From positions 1-43,174 of the forward strand of contig PBNO01000018.1 in the NCBI GenBank assembly GCA_002723155.1: 43,174 nucleotides of DNA, given 5' to 3'. The notes beneath the pieces are model-generated. The model made no database searches. It was not told where the DNA came from and was given only the letters and a program-made list of their open reading frames with translations. Position 1 is the stretch's first letter; each line of letters opens with the position of its first letter. Origin of the DNA: Ponticaulis sp. GTDB taxonomy: Bacteria > Pseudomonadota > Alphaproteobacteria > Caulobacterales > Hyphomonadaceae. The translations under genes and the position numbers were made by a program. Positions 35,409-42,988 of the stretch are shown in pieces.

Positions 35409-35789
35409 ACATAAGACAATGCCAGCGACATAGGTCAAAAGCGCTCCGATAAACCGAAGCGGGTTAGACTTTTCAAGCGTTTGGCACGTCAGCATACCGG
35501 CCGCATGCGTGAAACGCGCCAGCACAAGAGCGACAACAAGACTGGTCGCAAAAATTCCCAGATCGCGCCCCTGATACACAAATCCCATTGTGATGAAGAG
35601 ACCGATAATCAGCGGCACATACTCAGATGCGTTGGCGTGCGCGCGAACTGCTTTCATCAAAGGACTGGTGGGATCAGTTCCCGGCGAAATGCTCGTTTTC
35701 GTCTTGTTGCGCTGCAAGGATACGTTGAAGCCAAGCAGCAGGACCAGAAGCGCCAACAGGGCCACCGAGACAATCAGTAAAGTATGCAT
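35382..35789 (-). CDS. MAPEG-family membrane protein
   Basis: A 135-aa integral membrane protein with four hydrophobic segments. The MAPEG hallmark RAHANASEYVPL (residues 49-60) carries the conserved R, H, N and E. The start ATG at 35789 follows AGGGGAAGAA; the frame open upstream is not used. MAPEG proteins include microsomal glutathione transferases, and bacterial members of this length are mostly uncharacterised. It converges on the epoxide hydrolase, another detoxification-type gene. Confidence 0.9.
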   Translation of the reverse strand: MHTLLIVSVALLALLVLLLGFNVSLQRNKTKTSISPGTDPTSPLMKAVRAHANASEYVPLIIGLFITMGFVYQGRDLGIFATSLVVALVLARFTHAAGMLTCQTLEKSNPLRFIGALLTYVAGIVLCGLLLAKAF

Positions 35790-35951
35790 TTCTTCCCCCT
35801 TCATTCTTCCAAATGCGGCGGTGATCTTCATCTCACTGTGTTGAAGATGCAATCGAAACTTTGCGTAAGGTGAAGGCTTGCTCGAGCTGTGATCTGCTTT
35901 AGTGTTAGCGCACTCTAAAATCTAAAGATATGACTGTCGGGGAGACACAAG

Positions 35952-36242
35952 ATGATTGGAATTATTGCGCATTTGCCGATTAAAGAAGGCAAGCAGGCTG
36001 ACTTCGAAGCTATGGCGAAGGACCTGATGGAAAAGGTGCGTGCGAACGAGCCGGGTTGTCTGATGTACACGCTTTACAAGCAGCAAGGTTCTGAGACCGA
36101 ATATTACTTCATGGAACAGTACACGGACGCGGACGCACTCGCAGCGCACGGCAAGACCGACTATTTTCGCGCTGCTCAGCCTGTTTTCGGTGAGTGTCTT
36201 GCTGGCCGGCCGACGATCACACGCATGGACGAAGTGAGCTAA
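35952..36242 (+). CDS. Antibiotic-biosynthesis-monooxygenase (ABM) domain protein
   Basis: A 96-aa single-domain dimeric alpha+beta-barrel (ABM) protein. Typical features are the N-terminal strand IGIIAHLPIKEGKQADFE, EPGCLMYTLYK, EYYFMEQYTDADALAAH and the short C-terminal strand. Family members are cofactor-free quinol or anthrone monooxygenases (YgiN-like) or heme-degrading enzymes; the catalytic residues for those are not obvious here. GGGGAG precedes the ATG. The HD-domain gene follows after 71 bp on the same strand, so the two may be co-transcribed. Confidence 0.85.
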   Translation: MIGIIAHLPIKEGKQADFEAMAKDLMEKVRANEPGCLMYTLYKQQGSETEYYFMEQYTDADALAAHGKTDYFRAAQPVFGECLAGRPTITRMDEVS

Positions 36243-36313
36243 TAGGCGAACGCACGCGTTTTGTGATAAACTCGGGCGACATAACGATAAAATAGTCCAA
36301 GGGAGAATGAAGC

Positions 36314-36910
36314 ATGGCTGACGGACATGATAGCGAGATGAGACCTCGCGCGACGTTCAAGTCCTTCGTGGACAGCACGCGTGATGACTGGATGATCATT
36401 GGTCGCGAGACCGCTGAGTTCAATAAAGGTCTGGCGGACCGCGTGCTCGATCACCTTCGTATTCTGCGGGGCGATTACGGTGGATTTCCGATCGACCGTC
36501 TGGAGCATTCGCTTCAAACCGCGACACGTGCCCATCGTGACGGACGCGACGAAGAGTATGTTGTCTGTGCGCTGCTGCACGATATCGGCGACACACTCGG
36601 CAGCTATAATCATCCGGATATTGCTGCGGCAATTCTGAAACCGTTTGTCAGCGAGCAGAACCACTGGATGGTCGCCAACCATGGTGTGTTTCAGGGCTAT
36701 TACTTCTTCGAACATCTCGGTCTGAACAAGAATATGCGTGAGCAGTATCAGGGCCACCCTTGGTATGAATACACGGCACAGTTCTGCCATCTCTACGATC
36801 AGGCGGCGTTCGATCCGGACTATGAGAGCGAGACGTTGGAATTCTTCGAGCCGATGGTGCGCCGCGTGTTCGAGAAACCAAAGCAGTCAATCTACAAAAA
36901 AGACAAATAA
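36314..36910 (+). CDS. HD-domain protein with PhnZ-type diiron ligand set
   Basis: A 198-aa HD-superfamily protein. LEHSLQTA (63-70) and CALLHDIGD (85-93) match the HD oxygenase PhnZ (2-amino-1-hydroxyethylphosphonate dioxygenase). His65, His89, Asp90, His100, His123 and Asp162 (HLYDQAAFD) line up with the six metal ligands of that mixed-valent diiron enzyme. Tyr55 matches the PhnZ lid tyrosine, but the lid Glu is replaced by Phe58. It is usually annotated as a phosphohydrolase; an oxygenase role on another substrate is at least as plausible. No phosphonate genes are nearby. AAGGGAG precedes the ATG; a terminator follows. Confidence 0.82.
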   Translation: MADGHDSEMRPRATFKSFVDSTRDDWMIIGRETAEFNKGLADRVLDHLRILRGDYGGFPIDRLEHSLQTATRAHRDGRDEEYVVCALLHDIGDTLGSYNHPDIAAAILKPFVSEQNHWMVANHGVFQGYYFFEHLGLNKNMREQYQGHPWYEYTAQFCHLYDQAAFDPDYESETLEFFEPMVRRVFEKPKQSIYKKDK

Positions 36911-36914
36911 TAAA

Positions 36915-36946
36915 AGAAAGGCCGGTCAGATGACCGGCCTTTTTGT
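36915..36946. terminator. Bidirectional terminator
   Basis: AAAGGCCGGTC (36917-36927) and GACCGGCCTTT (36932-36942) form an 11-bp stem. It has A-rich and T-rich flanks between the convergent HD-protein and helicase genes. Confidence 0.9.
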
Positions 36947-36952
36947 TTGTAC

Positions 36953-38359
36953 TTACGAGTTGCGCTGGCGACGCGGACGACCGCCGCCAGACTTGTTCTG
37001 ACCGCCACCCTGACTGTTGCCATTGCGAGCACGGTTCTGGCGCGGCTGGCCACCGGAAGATGAGTTGCCACCACCGGATTTGCCGCCGCGAGGCGGACGA
37101 CCGCCACGGCTCTTATTGCGGCGCTGGCCGCCTTCGCCGTCAGCTTTTTGCTTGAACTCGGCTTTGCGACGGTCACGTGGTGATGTCGACATTTCAGCCG
37201 GCGCATCTTTCAGGTCCTGAGTGAAACCATCCGGAAGCGGCAGCGTGCTGAGCGTCACGTTTGTGAGGCGCTCGATTGCGCGGTGCAGGTGGCGTTCCTG
37301 ATCGCAGATTAGCGACACAGCTTCACCAGAACGACCCGCACGCGCTGTACGACCAATGCGGTGGACGTATTGCTCAGGCACTTCAGGTAGGTCGAAGTTG
37401 AAGACGTGGCTGACTTCAGGAATGTCGATACCGCGGGCCGCAACGTCTGTTGCTACCAGGATGAGGCATTGGCCTTCACGGAACGCGTTGAGCGCTTTCT
37501 GGCGCTGGTTTTGCGTTTTGTTGCCGTGAATGGCGACCGCGTCGAGATTAGCCTTGTCCAGCTGACCCACCAGACGGTTCGCGCCATGTTTGGTGCGCGT
37601 GAAGACGATCGAGCGCTGCACTTCGCGGTCTTTCAGAAGACGTGCGAGCAGGACAGCTTTGTCCTTCTGTTTCACGAAGTATGCGGACTGGTTCACGCGC
37701 TCTGCAGTCGACGAAACTGGTGCAACGGAAACTTTCTTCGGGGTTCGAAGGAAATCCTGAGCGAGCTTTTCAATCTCTGTCGGCATGGTCGCAGAGAAGA
37801 GCAGCGTCTGGCGTTCCTTCGGCAGCGCTCTCGCAATACGTTTAAGCGCGTGGATGAAGCCCATGTCCAGCATCTGGTCGGCTTCATCAAGGATGAGGTG
37901 CGTGACGTGGTTCAGCGTGACAGCCTTTTGTTGCATCAGGTCTTCAAGACGACCCGGTGTTGCAATCAGGATGTCGGTGCCTTTTTCCAGCTGGCGGATC
38001 TGTTTGTTGATCGGAACGCCGCCGAGAACGTGAACCGAGCGCAGGCCAAGCAGCTTGCCATACTCGCGAACGCTGTCAGCAATCTGGACAGCAAGCTCGC
38101 GTGTTGGCGCGAGGATCAGGCCGCGCACGCTCTTGGCTGGGCGCTGACCTTCTTTTTGCGACGCGTTCAGCATGTGAAGCAGCGGCAGAGTGAATGCTGC
38201 TGTCTTGCCGGTACCGGTCTGCGCGATGCCCAGAAGGTCGTGACCTTCCAGAAGCATCGGAATGGCCTGAGCCTGAATAGGTGTAGGTGTCGTATAGCCA
38301 AGCTCGTCCAGCGTCTTTGTGAGCGGGGCTGCGAGACCGAAGTCGATAAATTGTGTCAT
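36953..38359 (-). CDS. rhlE: DEAD-box ATP-dependent RNA helicase, RhlE type
   Basis: A 468-aa DEAD-box helicase. In order: Q-motif region TPTPIQAQAIP, Walker A AQTGTGKT (46-53), PTRELA, TPGR, DEAD (158-161), SAT, and the C-terminal lobe with IVFTRTKHG, ATDVAARGIDIPEV and HRIGRTARAG. The last 80 residues are a basic, low-complexity Gly/Arg/Ser/Gln tail, as in RhlE proteins, that should bind RNA. It remodels structured RNA in ribosome assembly or RNA decay. The 5' region (38360-38642) is long enough for a leader but I see no defined element in it. Confidence 0.93.
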   Translation of the reverse strand: MTQFIDFGLAAPLTKTLDELGYTTPTPIQAQAIPMLLEGHDLLGIAQTGTGKTAAFTLPLLHMLNASQKEGQRPAKSVRGLILAPTRELAVQIADSVREYGKLLGLRSVHVLGGVPINKQIRQLEKGTDILIATPGRLEDLMQQKAVTLNHVTHLILDEADQMLDMGFIHALKRIARALPKERQTLLFSATMPTEIEKLAQDFLRTPKKVSVAPVSSTAERVNQSAYFVKQKDKAVLLARLLKDREVQRSIVFTRTKHGANRLVGQLDKANLDAVAIHGNKTQNQRQKALNAFREGQCLILVATDVAARGIDIPEVSHVFNFDLPEVPEQYVHRIGRTARAGRSGEAVSLICDQERHLHRAIERLTNVTLSTLPLPDGFTQDLKDAPAEMSTSPRDRRKAEFKQKADGEGGQRRNKSRGGRPPRGGKSGGGNSSSGGQPRQNRARNGNSQGGGQNKSGGGRPRRQRNS

Positions 38360-38606
38360 GTAGTCTTTCAGAAAGGAGTCCGTCCGCCAGCGCAGAAACT
38401 GCGGGCGAAAAGGTTAGTCATTTTGGGACGGCCTGCGTGAATCCAGGGCGTGGAGCTCGAATTGCCTTTGAAGAAAAAACCCAAAGACGGCTCAAGGCCA
38501 TCGGCGCTTCACGCAGTTCTCTCTTTCAGTGCTGCATAATGCAGGATGCCGCAGCACATACGTTGCGCTGCAGCAAAAGTCAAAGAGTATTGCATTTGGA
38601 GTTTTG

Positions 38607-38627
38607 CGGGGAGGGCGAGCCTCCCCG
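38607..38627. other. GC-rich hairpin 3' of the MFE-2-type dehydrogenase gene
   Basis: CGGGGAGG (38607-38614) and CCTCCCCG (38620-38627) form an 8-bp stem with a 5-nt loop, 16 bp past the dehydrogenase stop. No T-run follows on either strand, so it is not a standard terminator. It could protect the 3' end or cooperate with Rho. The rest of the 38360-38642 gap shows nothing I can name. Confidence 0.5.
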
Positions 38628-38642
38628 TCAGAGTAAAGGGGC

Positions 38643-39560
38643 TTAGCCCTTCTGAGCTTCCTGGATCATACGGATGAAGTGGCCTGTGTGACCGGATCCG
38701 TTATCGAAAGCCTGAAGCACTGAATCGTCTGCGATCTCATCCCACTTCGCTGCGACAGCTTCGGCTGTGAGGGCGTCGCCTGTACCAACGAACGCGCCTT
38801 TGGTTTCGCGGATTTGTGCGATCGAGAAGCCACCCGCTGCGCAAGACAGAATCGTGCCTGTTGGCGCATCTTCCTTGACGAGGTTCATGACGCCAGGCGT
38901 GACGTATTCTGGCTTGAGCGCTTCGAGCAGTGCAGGCGGCATCAGGTTTTCTGTCATCGCTGTCGCCGCTACAGGGCAGACCGCGTTGACCTTGATGTTA
39001 TATTTCGCGCCTTCCTGCTTCAGCGTGTTCATTAGACCAACAAGGCCAAGCTTTGCTGCGCCATAGTTCGCCTGACCGAAATTGCCGTAAAGGCCGGTCG
39101 ACGAGGTCGTCACGACGAGGCGGCCGTATTGCTGCTCTTTCATGATGTCCCACGCTGCCATGAATGGCTTCACCGTACCCATCAGGTGGACGTCGAGAAT
39201 GATATCGAAGTCGCCGACGGTGAGCTTTGCGAAGGATTTGTCGCGCAGAATGCCTGCATTCGCGATGATAACGTCGATACGGCCGAACTCAGACATCGTG
39301 TCGTCGATCATTTTTTTGACGCCTGCATCGTCTGCAACGGAAGAACCGTTGGCGATGGCCGTACCGCCCAATGCGCGGATTTCTTCAACGACAGCTTTCG
39401 CACCGTCAGATGTGCCTTCTGAGCCATCCATTGCCGGGCCCAGATCATTGACGACGACATTCGCGCCGCGACGTGCGAGTTCAAGTGCGTGGCAACGTCC
39501 AAGACCGCCGCCTGCGCCTGTAACGATTGCCGTTTTTCCATCAAAACGAATTTCTGACAT
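38643..39560 (-). CDS. Short-chain dehydrogenase, MFE-2-type (3R)-hydroxyacyl-CoA dehydrogenase
   Basis: A 305-aa classical short-chain dehydrogenase with TGAGGGLG (14-21), NAG at 101-103 and catalytic Ser153, Tyr166 and Lys170. The NAD-binding strand end VVVNDLGP is typical of the dehydrogenase domain of peroxisomal multifunctional enzyme 2, which oxidises (3R)-hydroxyacyl-CoA. The 50-residue extension after the usual SDR core (from about 255) is also found in that group. It may act with the acyl-CoA dehydrogenase pair at 31564-33893, though it is not in the same operon. AGGGAAA precedes the ATG. Confidence 0.88.
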   Translation of the reverse strand: MSEIRFDGKTAIVTGAGGGLGRCHALELARRGANVVVNDLGPAMDGSEGTSDGAKAVVEEIRALGGTAIANGSSVADDAGVKKMIDDTMSEFGRIDVIIANAGILRDKSFAKLTVGDFDIILDVHLMGTVKPFMAAWDIMKEQQYGRLVVTTSSTGLYGNFGQANYGAAKLGLVGLMNTLKQEGAKYNIKVNAVCPVAATAMTENLMPPALLEALKPEYVTPGVMNLVKEDAPTGTILSCAAGGFSIAQIRETKGAFVGTGDALTAEAVAAKWDEIADDSVLQAFDNGSGHTGHFIRMIQEAQKG

Positions 39561-39642
39561 CTCAATTTCCCTCTGAACGCTTATTCTCTTGCCTGCGCGG
39601 GGCAGGGCATCACTGGCTAGGGACCACCGCTTCGGGCAGGGG

Positions 39643-40422
39643 TCAAGACGGACGTAACGTCATGCTTGCGGCATAAAACGCGATTGCTGCGGCGTTGGAG
39701 GCGTTGAGGCTCTCCATCGTCCGTTCAATCGGAATGCTGGCGATCTGGTCACAGGATTTTGCGACACCCGGGCGAAGACCTGACCCTTCCGCACCGATGA
39801 CAATTGCGAGTTTTTCAGCGCCGTTCACAGCATCAGCTATGTCCGAATCGCCACCGCCATCCAGACCGACTACGTGGAAGCCGCCCTCTTTGAGCGAATC
39901 GATGGCGCGAGAAATATTCACGGCGCGAATTTCTTTCACGGTTTCTACGGCGCCGGCCGCCGTTTTCGCCGTAACGCCGGTAATTGGCGGCACATTCTTT
40001 GTCTGAAGAATCGCTGCGGTGAAACCGAATGCGGCTGCCGACCGGAAGATTGCCCCGATATTGTGCGGGTCTGTCAGCTGGTCGAATACGACGATACGGC
40101 GGTGGTCGAGCGCATCTTCTACTGAAAGATCGGGCAGGGGTGCAAAAAGTGCTGCTATACCCTGATGCACGGAATCCCGAGGCAAAATCTGGTCGATGTC
40201 CTTGGGCAGCATCTCTTCCGGTGTTGCTTTTAGGTGTTTGATTTCATTTAATTTAGTAGCTGCATTCTTGGTCACGCAAAGGCGCTGGCAGACCCTGTCC
40301 GGGTTGTTGAGCGCAGCCATGACAGCGTGGGTTCCCCACAGCCAAACAGGGGCGTTTGGGTCATGTTTTTCATGTTTTGTGACATTCTTGCGATTTCGGC
40401 GGTTGCCTACGGAATTCTTCAT
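39643..40422 (-). CDS. rlmB: 23S rRNA (guanosine-2'-O-)-methyltransferase RlmB-like (SpoU family)
   Basis: A 259-aa SpoU/TrmH-family methyltransferase, expected to methylate the 2'-O of a 23S rRNA guanosine. The three SPOUT motifs are clear: DQLTDPHNIGAIFRSAAAFG, VIGAEGSGLR and IPIERTMESLNASNAAAI, forming the trefoil-knot SAM site. An N-terminal substrate-binding segment (APVWLWGTHAVMAALNN) precedes them. The frame continues upstream through the antisense of tRNA-Tyr, which is not coding; the ATG at 40422 is the first suitable start. No strong Shine-Dalgarno is seen. Other tRNA methylases of this family remain possible. Confidence 0.9.
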   Translation of the reverse strand: MKNSVGNRRNRKNVTKHEKHDPNAPVWLWGTHAVMAALNNPDRVCQRLCVTKNAATKLNEIKHLKATPEEMLPKDIDQILPRDSVHQGIAALFAPLPDLSVEDALDHRRIVVFDQLTDPHNIGAIFRSAAAFGFTAAILQTKNVPPITGVTAKTAAGAVETVKEIRAVNISRAIDSLKEGGFHVVGLDGGGDSDIADAVNGAEKLAIVIGAEGSGLRPGVAKSCDQIASIPIERTMESLNASNAAAIAFYAASMTLRPS

Positions 40423-40516
40423 GACTATAAGGCCGCTTCCGATCCATTTTGAAGAGCGATTTTGCTCCTCTGTGGACCGGCAATTCACCGTCGTCAAACT
40501 GATTGGTTGAGCAGGC

Positions 40517-40601
40517 GGAGGGGTGGCCGAGTGGTTAAAGGCAGCAGACTGTAAATCTGCCCGCATAGCGTACGCTGGTTCGAATCCAGCCCCCTCCACC
40601 A
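40517..40601 (+). tRNA. tRNA-Tyr (anticodon GTA)
   Basis: An 85-nt class II tRNA with encoded CCA (40599-40601). Acceptor GGAGGGG pairs with CCCCTCC, followed by discriminator A. The anticodon stem GCAGA/TCTGC closes loop CTGTAAA, with GTA at 40551-40553. The long variable arm (CCGCATAGCGTACG) and T-loop TTCGAAT are as expected for tRNA-Tyr. It is divergent from rlmB. Confidence 0.97.
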
Positions 40602-40647
40602 TTTGCGACGGTAAAATTGATCCGGGGGATCAATTTTCCACGCAAAT
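40601..40647 (+). terminator. Nested perfect inverted repeats after tRNA-Tyr (probable terminator)
   Basis: AAAATTGATCC (40613-40623), loop GGG and GGATCAATTTT (40627-40637) make a perfect 11-bp hairpin ending in T's. Around it, ATTTGCG (40601-40607) and CGCAAAT (40641-40647) form a second perfect 7-bp repeat. The 5' outer arm begins with the last A of the tRNA CCA. Terminator function is inferred. Confidence 0.65.
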
Positions 40648-40868
40648 CGTGTTTCATTTTGGCTCTCGTGTCGCTTTGCTCACATAGAGCGCGCTCAGGG
40701 TTGTCTTACGTGAGGCAGATGATGTTCGCGACTCCAAACATTTCTGCATGAAATCAGTGTCTTCCATGGCCGGACACGAAAGTTCTGGCGCATGAGCACG
40801 GTTTTGCTTCATCCTGCAGCTCACGTCCCGATATCCAATCTGAAGACCTGATAACGAGGAAAACAGGC

Positions 40869-41477
40869 ATGAGCCGACGACGCGACAAGAAGACAACTCA
40901 TCTGGAAGTCAGGATTTCTCCTGCAACCAAAGATGCCTTCATGCGGGAATGTGAGCGCAATGGCACGACGGCCAGTGACGCGGTTCGCACTTTTGTCGAC
41001 GCTTATCTTGCTCGTTCACGGTCTGAGAAACTCAAACAGATTGTGAAGGATATCACGATGAAACTGATCAAAAATCCGGTGAAGGCGACCTTGAGCGCAA
41101 GCGGTGTGGGCGCGGGCATTGTTGCGGCATCGCTATTGTTTGCGGCGCCTGCTGTCTCTGAAGCGACTTTGCGACCGCTAAACCTACCAAGCCCTGTCTA
41201 TCCGGCTGATATGATGGCTGAGGGGCTGAGCGCACGTTGCAATGTGACGTTCAGCGTTACCGAGGCCGGCGTTGTGGAAGCGAATATTCAGGCCAATTGT
41301 ACGCATCCTGGTTTTACTGAGTCGGCTGTAACGGCTGTATCTGCAATCCGTTTTGATGTGACGGGCGAGGACGGAACCGCAAAACGTGTCGAGAATGTCG
41401 TCTACCCGCTCGTTTATGAGTTGAGGTCCAATCACGAGGGTGCCACGGAGACTGTGGATATTCACGGTCCTGAATAG
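40869..41477 (+). CDS. Ribbon-helix-helix / membrane / TonB-C domain fusion protein
   Basis: A 202-aa protein of unusual make-up. Residues 10-50 (HLEVRISPATKDAF, then GTTASDAVRTFVDAYL) look like a ribbon-helix-helix DNA-binding fold. Residues 78-96 are a hydrophobic helix. Residues 108-190 resemble a TonB C-terminal domain (SPVYPADMMAEGLSARCNVTF, then SAVTAVSAIRFD), with Cys124 and Cys144 able to form a disulfide. The 5' start has GAGGAAA upstream. A second in-frame ATG at 41058 has AAGGA 7 nt upstream, and the following 36 residues read like a signal peptide. Two products, a membrane regulator and a secreted form, are possible. No close family is recognised; whether the N-terminus binds DNA is untested. 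Confidence 0.75.
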   Translation: MSRRRDKKTTHLEVRISPATKDAFMRECERNGTTASDAVRTFVDAYLARSRSEKLKQIVKDITMKLIKNPVKATLSASGVGAGIVAASLLFAAPAVSEATLRPLNLPSPVYPADMMAEGLSARCNVTFSVTEAGVVEANIQANCTHPGFTESAVTAVSAIRFDVTGEDGTAKRVENVVYPLVYELRSNHEGATETVDIHGPE

Positions 41478-41578
41478 GTCTACCAATGGCGGGCGCGCTT
41501 TATGGTAAAATATCTTTCGCCCGCTTCACAGAGTCACTTGACGTTCCCATATGTTTTGGGCAGTAACTGCGCCTCTCA

Positions 41579-41652
41579 GCGGGTATAGTTCAATGGTAGA
41601 ACGGCAGCCTTCCAAGCTGCATATGTCGGTTCGATCCCGTCTACCCGCTCCA
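41579..41652 (+). tRNA. tRNA-Gly (anticodon TCC)
   Basis: A 74-nt tRNA with encoded CCA. Acceptor GCGGGTA pairs with TACCCGC, and the discriminator is T. The anticodon stem GCAGC/GCTGC closes loop CTTCCAA, with TCC at 41611-41613. The T-stem has one U-U mismatch (GTCGG against CCGTC), otherwise normal. Confidence 0.95.
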
Positions 41653-41856
41653 ATCTTCCTGAAAATTTTGAACTTTTCTTGCAGGTGCAAATGTGTGCTG
41701 GTTTCTGCTTGAGCAGAACTGCTGGTTTCACAATCTGGAGTATCAAGGTTTAGTTTGCGAGGGTGTTGGCACTTGGCAATGTAATTCTGAACTGCTTAGA
41801 CAATGACGCGTTTGCCATATGCGCGTAAATTGTCGCGACTGCAGAAGGGGCGTCTT

Positions 41857-42726
41857 ATGGGTGCTATTAAAACAGCAATTCTTCCGGTGGCGGGGTTTGG
41901 TACGCGGGTTCTGCCGATGACCAAGTCTATTCCTAAGGAGATGCTGCCAATTGTAGACCGTCCTGCGCTGCAGATTGTTGTCGACGAAGCATTTGAAGCG
42001 GGCATTGAGCACATCGTCTTCATCACCGGACGGAATAAAAGCGCTATCGAAGACTATTTCGATTCTGCTTATGAGCTGGAGGACACGCTCGAGAAGAAGA
42101 ACAAAATCGAGATTAAAGAGCAGCTGGAGAAGCTGCGCATTCCTGCGGGCAAGTCGACCTTCACCCGGCAGCAATTTCCGCTTGGTCTGGGGCACGCCGT
42201 CTGGTGCGGGCGCGCCGTTGTTGGCAATGAGCCGTTCGCGGTTCTGTTGCCAGATGTCATCATCAAATCAGGCACGGGTTGTCTCGCTCAGATGGTTGAG
42301 GCCTATGACAAAGTCGGCGGCAACATCATTGCGGTTGATGCGGTGCCTGAAGAAGAAGTCTCCAAATATGGTGTGATCGCGCCAAAGTCCCGCGATGGCA
42401 AACTGATCGAAATGAGCGGCATGGTCGAGAAGCCGCCTCGCGAGGACGCGCCGTCAAACCTCAAGATTACCGGCCGGTATATTCTTCAGCCTGAAATCTT
42501 TGATCTGCTTGAAGATCAGGGGCCTGGCGCGGGTAACGAAATCCAGCTGACGGACGCCATGGAGCGCCTCATGAAGGCGCAGCAATTCTATGCCTTTGAA
42601 TACGACGGACAGGATTTTGACTGCGGATCTATTCCGGGGTATTTCGAGGCGGTGTTCGCGCACGCCATGGATCATCCGGAAACAAAAGCGCTCGTCCAAG
42701 CGCTTGCACGCAAGGCGCTTTCCTGA
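41857..42726 (+). CDS. galU: UTP-glucose-1-phosphate uridylyltransferase
   Basis: A 289-aa nucleotidyltransferase that makes UDP-glucose. Signatures: AILPVAGFGTRVLPMTKSIPKEMLPIVDRP at the N-terminus, FITGRNKSAIEDYFD, QQFPLGLGHAVWCG, VLLPDVIIK, GVIAPK and MVEKP. The frame opens 18 codons earlier, but the ATG at 41857 with GAAGGGG about 8 nt upstream matches the family start. UDP-glucose feeds envelope polysaccharides and, through UDP-glucuronate, the epimerase at 10843. The gap to tRNA-Gly (204 bp) holds a small TTCTGCT/AGCAGAA palindrome at 41703-41718 and nothing else I can name. Confidence 0.96.
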   Translation: MGAIKTAILPVAGFGTRVLPMTKSIPKEMLPIVDRPALQIVVDEAFEAGIEHIVFITGRNKSAIEDYFDSAYELEDTLEKKNKIEIKEQLEKLRIPAGKSTFTRQQFPLGLGHAVWCGRAVVGNEPFAVLLPDVIIKSGTGCLAQMVEAYDKVGGNIIAVDAVPEEEVSKYGVIAPKSRDGKLIEMSGMVEKPPREDAPSNLKITGRYILQPEIFDLLEDQGPGAGNEIQLTDAMERLMKAQQFYAFEYDGQDFDCGSIPGYFEAVFAHAMDHPETKALVQALARKALS

Positions 42727-42854
42727 CGCCTGAAAGTTCGGGGCGACAGGGATTTTCCTCATAGACAAGAGGAGAGTTCGTGTCCTCCCGGTCATCTCAC
42801 TGAAAAATTCTGCCTGTGAACCGCATTTAACCGCAAATCTGCGTGTTTTCGGTC

Positions 42855-42884
42855 TTGCTCAATAGGGGCAGTGCCGTGTATGTG
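42855..42884 (+). promoter_or_regulatory. Possible promoter of the EF-Tu gene
   Basis: TTGCTC (42855-42860), an 18-bp spacer and TATGTG (42879-42884) resemble a sigma-70-type promoter, about 100 bp before the tuf start codon. The match is imperfect, so this is a suggestion. The leader between it and the gene contains a short CGACT/AGTCG hairpin near 42892-42909. Confidence 0.3.
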
Positions 42885-42988
42885 GCCGGTTCGACTGGAA
42901 ACAGAGTCGTAGATCGGGAGGCCCCGGGCGAGTCCGCATCGGAACCGACTGATCCAACGATACAGACTGCAAATTAAGGACTGCGGAC

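Noticed and set aside
38607-38627. GC-rich hairpin as intrinsic terminator of the MFE-2-type dehydrogenase gene
   Set aside because: No T-run follows on either strand; listed only as a hairpin.
40423-40602. N-terminal extension of rlmB through the antisense of tRNA-Tyr
   Set aside because: The translated extension is simply the reverse strand of the tRNA gene; the methyltransferase has a suitable ATG at 40422.
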